Shown here: positions 40,045-46,404 of the stretch, in pieces | Layout: each line of letters begins with the position of its first letter | How positions within the stretch are numbered: the first letter of the stretch is position 1 | Assembly (NCBI RefSeq): GCF_021283305.1 | Contig: NZ_JAJSOK010000004.1 | Coordinates: 62,001-126,000, forward strand | Direction of reading: 5' to 3' | DNA from: Pseudonocardia kujensis | GTDB taxonomy: Bacteria; Actinomycetota; Actinomycetes; Mycobacteriales; Pseudonocardiaceae | Length of the DNA stretch: 64,000 nt | Notes under the pieces: model-generated | What the model was told of the DNA's origin: nothing | What the model saw: only the letters and a program-made list of their open reading frames with translations | Databases searched by the model: none | Program-made: the position numbers and the translations under genes

Positions 40045-40833
40045 TCAGCCCTGGAACGGCCGGTCCCGCCCGGTCCAGCGCTCCTCGTCGCGCCGGTAGA
40101 CCGGGATCGGGTCCTTGGCGACCCGGAAGGTGTACCGCCCGGCCTCCTCGACCACCTCGCCGTCCGTGGCGAGCATGCTCGGCACGGCCAGCTCGACGTC
40201 GAGCTCCGCGGTCTCGAGCTGGGTGTAGACGCGGCTGTGCCCGAGCGCACCGAGGATCAGGGCGGCGACCACCCGGAGCCGGGAGAAGGCGACGTCGGCG
40301 CGCAGCCACCGGACGTCGAGCAGCCCGGAGTCCAGGGTCGGCCGCCAGGCGGGGACCATGCCGCGCGGGTGGTACGGCCCGTTGCCGACGAAGAGGAACC
40401 ACACCAGGTGCCAGCGGTCGCCGACCCGGACCCGGACCTTCTCCGACCGGCGCAGCACGGTGACCAGCGCCGCGGCGAAGGCCGGCCACTTGCCCCACCG
40501 CGGCTGCCACCTCTCGCGCAGCCGGACCAGCTCGGGGTAGGAGCCGATGCTGGCGGTGTTGAGGAAGTACCGGGTGCGGATGACCTCGGGGTCCGCGGGC
40601 TCGTCGCCGATCCCGGGGTGGGCCTCGACCAGCGCCAGGTCCACCGCCACGGCCTCGCCGGCCCGGGTCGCGTCGACCGCCTCCTGCAGGTCGTAGACGC
40701 CGACGTCGCGGGCGAAGTGGTTGAGCGTCCCGGCGGGGACCACCACCAGCGGCAGGTGGTGTCGGTCGGCCGCCGCCAGGCCTCGATCGAGGCGGCGGGA
40801 TTTCAGGGCGACTCGCCGGAACCAGTCGGTCAC
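40045..40833 (-). CDS. Diacylglycerol-kinase-like protein, N-terminally truncated
   Basis: 262 residues matching the later part of the DAGK/YegS lipid-kinase fold: HLPLVVVPAGTLNHFARDVGVYDLQEAVDA, YFLNTASIGSYPELVRLRERW, FVGNGPYHPRGMVPAWRPTLDSGLLDVRWLRA and a C-terminal ATDGEVVEEAG. The nucleotide-binding lobe with its GGDGT motif is missing: only about 30 residues precede PAGTLNHF. The pafA promoter and start lie immediately upstream on the other strand, so there is no room for it. A -10 TAAGGT (ACCTTA at 40841-40846) lies 7 nt before GTG 40833, so the short gene seems to be transcribed. Catalysis is doubtful. Confidence 0.75.
   Translation of the reverse strand: MTDWFRRVALKSRRLDRGLAAADRHHLPLVVVPAGTLNHFARDVGVYDLQEAVDATRAGEAVAVDLALVEAHPGIGDEPADPEVIRTRYFLNTASIGSYPELVRLRERWQPRWGKWPAFAAALVTVLRRSEKVRVRVGDRWHLVWFLFVGNGPYHPRGMVPAWRPTLDSGLLDVRWLRADVAFSRLRVVAALILGALGHSRVYTQLETAELDVELAVPSMLATDGEVVEEAGRYTFRVAKDPIPVYRRDEERWTGRDRPFQG
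40780..40793. repeat. Perfect 14-bp palindrome in the truncated kinase gene
   Basis: GCCTCGATCGAGGC, flanked by CCGCC and GGCGG that extend the symmetry after two unpaired bases on the left. It falls close to the point where the kinase homology begins and might mark an old rearrangement. Confidence 0.5.
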
Positions 40834-40840
40834 AGGCGTG

Positions 40841-40868
40841 ACCTTATGGGCCTTCCTGCGCTTACGCT
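40841..40868. promoter_or_regulatory. Back-to-back leaderless promoters, kinase-like gene and pafA
   Basis: ACCTTA at 40841-40846 is TAAGGT on the minus strand, 7 nt from GTG 40833; TACGCT at 40863-40868 is 7 nt from ATG 40876. The two -10 boxes are only 16 bp apart, so the polymerase sites must overlap and may compete. Confidence 0.6.
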
Positions 40869-40875
40869 GTGAGAC

Positions 40876-42237
40876 ATGCAGCGTCGGATCTTCGGGGTCG
40901 AGACCGAGTTCGGGGTCACGTGCACCTTCCACGGCCAGCGCCGGCTCTCGCCGGACGAGGTCGCGCGGTACCTGTTCCGGCGCGTCGTGTCGTGGGGCAG
41001 GTCGTCCAACGTGTTCCTGCGCAACGGGGCGCGGCTCTACCTCGACGTCGGCTCGCACCCGGAGTACGCGACGGCCGAGTGCGACACGCTCACCGGGCTG
41101 GTCGCGCACGACAAGGCGGGCGAGCGGATCCTCGAGGACCTGCTGGTCGACGCCGAGCGCCGGCTCGTCGACGAGGGCATCGGCGGCGACATCTACCTGT
41201 TCAAGAACAACACCGACTCCGCGGGCAACTCCTACGGCTGCCACGAGAACTACCTGGTGGCCCGGCAGGGCGAGTTCGCCCGGATCGCCGACGTGCTGCT
41301 GCCGTTCCTGGTCACCCGCCAGCTCATCTGCGGTGCGGGCAAGGTGCTGCAGACCCCGCGCGGCGCGGTCTACTGCCTGTCCCAGCGGGCCGAGCACATC
41401 TGGGAGGGCGTCTCCAGCGCCACCACGCGCTCCCGGCCGATCATCAACACCCGGGACGAGCCGCACGCCGACGCCGAGCGCTACCGCCGGCTGCACGTGA
41501 TCGTCGGCGACTCGAACATGGCCGAGACCACCACGCTTCTCAAGGTCGGCACCACGCACCTGGTGCTGGAGATGATCGAGGCCGGCGTCCAGTTCCGGGA
41601 CTTCACCCTGGACAACCCGATCCGCGCGATCCGCGAGATCAGCCACGACCTCACCGGCCGGCGCACCGTGCGGCTGGCGGGCGGGCGCGAGGCCAGCGCG
41701 CTGGACATCCAGCGGGAGTACCACGCCCGCGCCGTCGAGCACCTGCGCCAGCGCGGCAGCGAGGACCGCACGCTGGAGCGGGTCGTGGAACTGTGGGGCC
41801 GCACGCTCGACGCCGTGGAGACCCGGAACTTCTCGCTCATCGACCGGGAGATCGACTGGGCGATCAAGTACCGGCTGGTCGAGCGCTACCGCAACAAGCA
41901 CGACCTGGACCTGTCCAGCGCCCGGATCGCCCAGCTCGACCTCGCCTACCACGACATCCGTCGCGGTCGCGGGCTGTTCGACATGCTGCAGCGCAAGGGC
42001 CTGGTCGAGCGGGTCACGGACGACGGCGAGATCGAGGTCGCCAAGGACACCCCGCCGCAGAGCACGCGGGCCAAGCTGCGCGGCGACTTCATCGCCGCCG
42101 CCCAGGCCGCGGGCCGTGACTTCACCGTCGACTGGGTGCACCTCAAGCTCAACGACCAGGCGCAACGGACCGTGCTGTGCAAGGACCCGTTCCGCTCGGT
42201 CGACGAGCGGGTGGACCGGTTGATCCAGTCCCTCTGA
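40876..42237 (+). CDS. pafA: Pup--protein ligase PafA
   Basis: 453 residues of the carboxylate-amine ligase family related to glutamine synthetase. It uses ATP to join the C-terminal glutamate of Pup to substrate lysines. Conserved are [16 protein letters not shown] (metal-binding glutamates), [24 protein letters not shown] (catalytic aspartate region), [41 protein letters not shown] and the C-terminal domain ([25 protein letters not shown]) that contacts Pup. The start at 40876 is leaderless. It is separated from prcA by about 3 kb of unrelated genes on the opposite strand. Confidence 0.97.
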   Translation: MQRRIFGVETEFGVTCTFHGQRRLSPDEVARYLFRRVVSWGRSSNVFLRNGARLYLDVGSHPEYATAECDTLTGLVAHDKAGERILEDLLVDAERRLVDEGIGGDIYLFKNNTDSAGNSYGCHENYLVARQGEFARIADVLLPFLVTRQLICGAGKVLQTPRGAVYCLSQRAEHIWEGVSSATTRSRPIINTRDEPHADAERYRRLHVIVGDSNMAETTTLLKVGTTHLVLEMIEAGVQFRDFTLDNPIRAIREISHDLTGRRTVRLAGGREASALDIQREYHARAVEHLRQRGSEDRTLERVVELWGRTLDAVETRNFSLIDREIDWAIKYRLVERYRNKHDLDLSSARIAQLDLAYHDIRRGRGLFDMLQRKGLVERVTDDGEIEVAKDTPPQSTRAKLRGDFIAAAQAAGRDFTVDWVHLKLNDQAQRTVLCKDPFRSVDERVDRLIQSL

Positions 42238-42257
42238 GCTCCGGCACTCCACGGACG

Positions 42258-42291
42258 GACGGACCCGTCGCCCTCGGGCGGCGGGGCCGTC
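42258..42291. terminator. Hairpin between pafA and the small minus-strand gene
   Basis: An imperfect GC-rich hairpin, GACGGACCCGTCGCCC against GGGCGGCGGGGCCGTC with two mismatches, 21 bp past the pafA stop and before the convergent small gene. It probably serves both strands. Confidence 0.5.
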
Positions 42292-42304
42292 GTCACGTCG
42301 GCCT

Positions 42305-42553
42305 CTACTCGATGCCCGGCATCATCTTCCTCCGCAGGGCGAGCAGGTCGTCCTGGATCGGCTTGGCGGCGGGCCCGGCGTGGTCGGGCGCCGGCTCGAT
42401 GCCCAGGGCGTGCAGGAGCGCCTCGGCGGCCTGCTTCGGGTCGCCGGTCTCGCCGAGCACGGGGTGCAGCCCCTGGTCGGCGAGATGGTGGAACACCAGG
42501 TTCACGACGCTCCACGGGTTGAAGGTCTCCGGCTGGCCGGCGTCGTGCGTCAT
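42305..42553 (-). CDS. Small conserved-looking protein of unknown function between pafA and pafB
   Basis: 82 residues: MTHDAGQPETFNPWSVVNLVFHHLADQGLHPVLGE-type start, then GDPKQAAEALLHALGIEPAPDHAG and QDDLLALRRKMMPGIE. It is predicted helical and soluble, without cysteines or membrane segments. GGAGG stands 9 nt before ATG 42553. I do not recognise the family. It is convergent with pafA and divergent from pafB, with a large dyad (42628-42652) in the shared upstream region, so a link to Pup or PafBC function is possible by position only. Confidence 0.7.
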   Translation of the reverse strand: MTHDAGQPETFNPWSVVNLVFHHLADQGLHPVLGETGDPKQAAEALLHALGIEPAPDHAGPAAKPIQDDLLALRRKMMPGIE

Positions 42554-42627
42554 CGCGGTGGGCCTCCTCGTGCTGTGCCGTGCGTCACCGGAAGCCTCTG
42601 CCGCGGTGATCGCCGGGTCAAGGCCGT

Positions 42628-42652
42628 GCGGTGTCGCTTCCTGAGACACCGC
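42628..42652. promoter_or_regulatory. 8+8 inverted repeat GCGGTGTC-N9-GACACCGC upstream of pafB
   Basis: A perfect 8-bp inverted repeat with a 9-nt spacer, in the 217-bp divergent region between the small gene and pafB. Its size suits a dimeric regulator. It is not the RecA-NDp motif recognised with PafBC, although each arm holds TGTC. Confidence 0.5.
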
Positions 42653-42770
42653 CGCGACACCGCCCCGGCACCGTGGCCGCGCCCCGGTCCCGTTCACCCG
42701 ACCGCGGTCCGACGTGCCGAGATTCCGCGGGTGCCCGCGCCGTTCGAACAGCTGGTCGTATGCTGCCCCC

Positions 42771-43760
42771 GTGTCCTCCGCCCGCGCCGAGCGCCTGGTC
42801 AACCTGGTGCTCTGCCTGCTCTCGACGCGGCAGTTCCTGACCGCCGAGCGGATCCGCGCGACCGTGCCCGGCTATGCCGACGCCACGAGCGACGAGGCCT
42901 TCTTCCGCATGTTCGAGCGGGACAAGACCGAGCTGCGCGAGCTGGGCGTGCCGCTGGAGACCGGCCGCACCTCGGCGTTCGACACGGTGGAGGGCTACCG
43001 GATCGCCCGGGGCGACTACGAGCTCGGCGAGATCGACCTCGACGCCGAGGAGGCCGCCGCCGTCGCGCTGGCCGGGTCGCTGTGGGACTCGCCCGAGCTG
43101 TCCGGGGCCGCCCACGGGGCGCTGCGCAAGCTGCGGGCCGCGGGGGTGGAGGTCGACGAGACGCGTGGCTCGGTGCAGCCGCGGGTGCGGGCGGCCGAGC
43201 CGGCGTTCGCCCCGCTGCTCGCGGCCGTGCAGGCGGGCCAGGCGGTGACCTTCGACCACCGCCGCGGCGGGCCGACCGGCGAGATCGCCCGGCGGACCGT
43301 GGAGCCGTGGGGCGTCGTGTCGTGGCGGGGCCGCTGGTACCTCGTGGGCCACGACCGGGACCGGGCGGACGTCCGCTCCTTCCGGCTGTCGCGCATCCTC
43401 GAGCCGGTCAAGACGGTGGGCGAGCCCGGCGAGGTGACCGTGCCGCCGGGGACGGACCTGATGGCGTCGATCCGCCGGACGTTCGACTACGGGCCCGTCA
43501 CCGGTACCGCCCGCGTGTGGGTGCCCGAGGGGCATGCGCACGGGTTGCGGCGGCTCGGCACCGTCGTCGGAGCGCGGGAGCGGGACGGACGCGCGGGCGA
43601 TGTGCTGGAGATCGAGCTGCGCAACGAGCGCACGGTGGCCCGCTGGCTCGCCGGCGCGGGCCCGGACGTCGTGGTGCTCGACCCGCCGGGCCTCGCCGCC
43701 CACGTCCGGCGGCTGTGGGAAGGAGCGCTCGCCGCGCACGCGGGGGAGCCGGTCCGGTGA
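42771..43760 (+). CDS. pafB: WYL-domain transcriptional activator subunit PafB
   Basis: 329 residues. N-terminal winged helix (ERLVNLVLCLLSTRQFLTAERIRATVPGY, MFERDKTELRELGVPLE) and a WYL domain with RTVEPWGVVSWRGRWYLVGHDRDR followed by VRSFRLSRI. PafB with PafC forms the heterodimeric, single-strand-DNA-responsive activator of the LexA-independent DNA-damage response in mycobacteria; earlier it was named for its place in the proteasome locus. TATGCT at 42759-42764 lies 6 nt before GTG 42771, so the start is leaderless and upstream in-frame codons are excluded. pafC follows after 22 bp. Confidence 0.94.
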   Translation: MSSARAERLVNLVLCLLSTRQFLTAERIRATVPGYADATSDEAFFRMFERDKTELRELGVPLETGRTSAFDTVEGYRIARGDYELGEIDLDAEEAAAVALAGSLWDSPELSGAAHGALRKLRAAGVEVDETRGSVQPRVRAAEPAFAPLLAAVQAGQAVTFDHRRGGPTGEIARRTVEPWGVVSWRGRWYLVGHDRDRADVRSFRLSRILEPVKTVGEPGEVTVPPGTDLMASIRRTFDYGPVTGTARVWVPEGHAHGLRRLGTVVGARERDGRAGDVLEIELRNERTVARWLAGAGPDVVVLDPPGLAAHVRRLWEGALAAHAGEPVR

Positions 43761-43782
43761 GGCGTGTCGTGGGGGGTGCGGC

Positions 43783-44781
43783 GTGAGCGGGGTCGCGGAC
43801 CGGCTGCCGCGGCTGCTGTCGCTGGTGCCGTACCTGCTGGCCCGGCCCGGGATCCCGATCGCCGAGGCCGCCGCGGACTTCGACATCACCCCGCGGCAGC
43901 TGCGCCGCGACCTCGAGCTGCTGTGGATGTGCGGCCTGCCCGGGTACGGGCCGGGCGACCTCGTCGACCTCTCGTTCTCCGGCGACACGGTGAGCGTGAC
44001 CGAGGACGCCGGGATGCGCCGCCCGCTGCGGCTGACCACGGCGGAGGCGACCGCGCTGCTGGTGGCGCTGCGGACGCTGAGCGAGGCGCCCGGCGTCGTC
44101 GACACGGCGGCCGTGCGCCGGGCCACCGCGAAGATCGAGCGGGCGGTGGGCGACGCCGGGGTGGCCACCGTCGCCGTCGATCTCACCCGCGAGGAGGAGG
44201 CCACCGCCGCCGCGGTGCGCGGGGCCCTCGACCGCGGGCGGGCGCTGCAGATCGTGTACTACACGGCCGGGCGGGACGCGGTGTCGCGCCGGACCGTCGA
44301 CCCGATGCGGCTGCTGCTGGTCGAGGGTCGCGGGTACCTGGAGGCCTGGTGCCGGCGCGCGGAGGGCGTGCGGCTCTTCCGGCTGGACCGGGTCGAGGAG
44401 GTCACCGAGCTCGCGGAACCGAGCGCGCCGCCCACCGACGCCGAGCCCACGGACGTCTCGCACGGGCTGTTCTCGCCCAGCGAGGAGCACCGCACCGCGG
44501 TCCTCGAGGTGGCGCGCGAGGCCCGGTGGATCGCCGAGTACTACCCGGTGGACGAGGTCGTCGAGCACCTCGACGGGTCGGGCGCGGCGCGCGTGCGGCT
44601 CCGCTACGCCGACCCGGCGTGGCTGGTCCGGCTGGTGCTGGGTCTCGGGGGCGGCGCCCGGGTGCTGGAGCCCCCGGAGCTCGCGGCCGTGGTGGCAGAG
44701 CGGGCCCGGGCGGCCCTGGCGGCCGCCGCCACGGCGGGGACGACGCCGGGGACGACGGACGAGGGAGCGGGGGAGCGCTGA
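43783..44781 (+). CDS. pafC: WYL-domain transcriptional activator subunit PafC
   Basis: 332 residues. Winged helix at the N-terminus (RLPRLLSLVPYLLARPGIPIAEAAADFDITPRQLRRDLELLWMCGLPGY) and a WYL-type domain in which the signature reads RGYLEAW, as is usual for PafC. It partners PafB. The C-terminal Ala/Thr tail (AAATAGTTPGTTDEGAGER) is low complexity. GTG 43783 follows a GGGGGG run. The TGA shares its last base with the ATG of the next small gene (44781), so that gene is coupled to pafC. Confidence 0.94.
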   Translation: MSGVADRLPRLLSLVPYLLARPGIPIAEAAADFDITPRQLRRDLELLWMCGLPGYGPGDLVDLSFSGDTVSVTEDAGMRRPLRLTTAEATALLVALRTLSEAPGVVDTAAVRRATAKIERAVGDAGVATVAVDLTREEEATAAAVRGALDRGRALQIVYYTAGRDAVSRRTVDPMRLLLVEGRGYLEAWCRRAEGVRLFRLDRVEEVTELAEPSAPPTDAEPTDVSHGLFSPSEEHRTAVLEVAREARWIAEYYPVDEVVEHLDGSGAARVRLRYADPAWLVRLVLGLGGGARVLEPPELAAVVAERARAALAAAATAGTTPGTTDEGAGER

Positions 44782-44966
44782 TGGGGCTGTACTGGGTGCC
44801 GGTGCTACTGGGCGCGGCGGGGATCGTGCTGCTGCTGGCGGTGGCGGTGGTCTGCCTGGCACATGTGCGGCGGTTCGTGCACGCCGCACGGCAGGAGCGC
44901 CGCCGCGCCGGGGAGGCCGTCGTCCCGCTGCAGGTGGCGGCCGCGGAACTGCGCGCCCGCCGCTGA
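44781..44966 (+). CDS. Small single-pass membrane protein coupled to pafC
   Basis: 61 residues: MGLYWVPVLLGAAGIVLLLAVAVVCLAHV forms one membrane segment and HAARQERRRAGEAVVPLQVAAAELRARR a basic amphipathic tail predicted in the cytosol. The start overlaps the pafC stop by one base (TGATG). It lies between pafC and tatA, and its membrane segment plus amphipathic helix loosely recalls a TatA-like layout, but the TatA hinge FG is absent. I do not know the family. Confidence 0.72.
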   Translation: MGLYWVPVLLGAAGIVLLLAVAVVCLAHVRRFVHAARQERRRAGEAVVPLQVAAAELRARR

Positions 44967-45027
44967 CCGTGCTCGGGGCGCCCGTGCGTACTATCGGGGC
45001 GAACCGGTTCCGTCGAAAGGACTGCTC

Positions 45028-45333
45028 ATGCCGAGTCTCGGCGGGTGGGAGATCGTCATCCTCGTGGTGGTGGTGCTCCTGCTGTTCGGCGCCAAGAAGC
45101 TGCCCGACATGGCCCGCTCCGTCGGGCAGTCCGCCCGCATCTTCAAGGGCGAGATGAAGGGCATGAAGCACGACGGGAAGACCGAGGAGTCGGCGAAGCA
45201 GGAGCCCCCGGCCCAGCTCCCGCCGGCACAGCTCCCGCCGGCACAGGGCACCACCGGCAGCACCGGGACCGCGGCGGCCGAGCCGCCGCGCCCGGCCGAG
45301 CAGCCGGCGGAGCAGCGCGAGCACCAGCAGTAG
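45028..45333 (+). CDS. tatA: Sec-independent protein translocase subunit TatA
   Basis: 101 residues: short N-terminus, membrane helix [17 protein letters not shown], the [11 protein letters not shown] hinge, and an amphipathic helix ([16 protein letters not shown]). The tail repeats PPAQLPPAQ and is rich in Pro, Glu and Gln. With TatC it forms the twin-arginine pore for folded proteins. ATG 45028 follows GAAAGGA. TACTAT at 44989-44994 is a likely -10, so tatAC has a promoter separate from pafBC. No tatB is present in the window. Confidence 0.95.
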   Translation: MPSLGGWEIVILVVVVLLLFGAKKLPDMARSVGQSARIFKGEMKGMKHDGKTEESAKQEPPAQLPPAQLPPAQGTTGSTGTAAAEPPRPAEQPAEQREHQQ

Positions 45334-45346
45334 GGCTTCGCTCGAC

Positions 45347-46324
45347 GTGGTGAAGCTCAGCCTCCGTCGGCGGCCGAAGAACCCCGACGGCACGATGACG
45401 CTCGTCGAGCACCTCTACGAGCTGCGCAACCGTCTCGGCATCTCGCTGCTGGCGATCGCGGTCACCACGATCGTCGGCTACATCTGGTTCGAGGTCGGGT
45501 TCTTCGGCGCACCGAGCCTCGGTGCCCTGCTCAAGGAGCCGTACTGCTCGCTGCCCGCCTCGTCGCGGGCCGTGTTCACCGCCGACGGGTCCTGCACCCT
45601 GCTCGGCACCGGGCCGTTCGACCAGTTCATGCTGCGGCTGAAGGTCGGTGCGGTCGCGGGCATCGTCCTGGCGTGCCCGGTGTGGCTGTACCAGATCTGG
45701 GCGTTCATCGTGCCCGGGCTGTACCCGAAGGAGCGCAAGTTCGCGCTGATCTTCGTCAGCACCGCCGCCGTGCTGTTCGTCGCGGGTGCGGTGCTCGCCT
45801 ACTTCGTCGTCTCGCAGGGCCTGGCGTTCCTGCTGACGATCGGCAGCGAGGTCCAGACCACCGCACTGACCGGCGAGAGCTACTTCGGGTTCGTCATCGC
45901 GCTGCTGCTGATCTTCGGCGTCAGCTTCGAGATCCCGCTGCTCGTGGTGATGCTCAACCAGATCGGGATCCTGAGCTACGAGCGGCTGCGGAAGTCGCGG
46001 CGCGGGATCATCTTCGGCCTGTTCGTGTTCGCCGCGGTCGCCACACCCGGACAGGACCCGATCTCGATGACGGCGCTCGCGCTGGCGCTCACGCTGCTGT
46101 TCGAGCTCGCCATCCAGATCGCGCGGGTGCACGACAGACGCAAGGCGAAGCAGCGCAAGGCCGAGGGCTGGGACGACTGGGACCCCGACGCGCCGTCCCC
46201 GATCGACACCACCCCGAGCGCGGTCGACGGTCCGAGCAGCATCGACGGACCGGGCCCGGTCCCGGCGCCCGCCCCCGTGCACAGCCCGGAACCGAACGCC
46301 CGCAACGTCGACGACGTGACCTGA
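45347..46324 (+). CDS. tatC: Sec-independent protein translocase subunit TatC
   Basis: 325 residues with six membrane helices. It opens with a cytosolic segment [20 protein letters not shown] (the twin-arginine signal docking region), continues with the periplasmic loop containing paired cysteines ([19 protein letters not shown]), [22 protein letters not shown], and the [18 protein letters not shown] segment bearing the conserved glutamate. The charged and Pro-rich C-terminal 55 residues are an actinobacterial extension. It starts 13 bp after tatA and is cotranscribed with it. Confidence 0.96.
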   Translation: MVKLSLRRRPKNPDGTMTLVEHLYELRNRLGISLLAIAVTTIVGYIWFEVGFFGAPSLGALLKEPYCSLPASSRAVFTADGSCTLLGTGPFDQFMLRLKVGAVAGIVLACPVWLYQIWAFIVPGLYPKERKFALIFVSTAAVLFVAGAVLAYFVVSQGLAFLLTIGSEVQTTALTGESYFGFVIALLLIFGVSFEIPLLVVMLNQIGILSYERLRKSRRGIIFGLFVFAAVATPGQDPISMTALALALTLLFELAIQIARVHDRRKAKQRKAEGWDDWDPDAPSPIDTTPSAVDGPSSIDGPGPVPAPAPVHSPEPNARNVDDVT

Positions 46325-46375
46325 GCGCGGATCCGCCCGGTCGTGAGCGGGGTAACGGACCCGTCCGACGGCGGA

Positions 46376-46398
46376 GTGTCGGTGTGGTGTGACAGCCT
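46376..46398 (+). promoter_or_regulatory. PafBC (RecA-NDp)-type promoter of helY
   Basis: GTGTCGGTG at 46376-46384, eight bases, then CAGCCT at 46393-46398, then six bases to GTG 46405. This fits the mycobacterial damage-promoter motif TTGTCRGTG-N8-TAnnnT: the core TGTCGGTG and the N8 spacing are exact, while position 1 of the motif (G for T) and the first base of the -10 (C for T) deviate. Confidence 0.6.
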
Positions 46399-46404
46399 GG
46401 GCGG

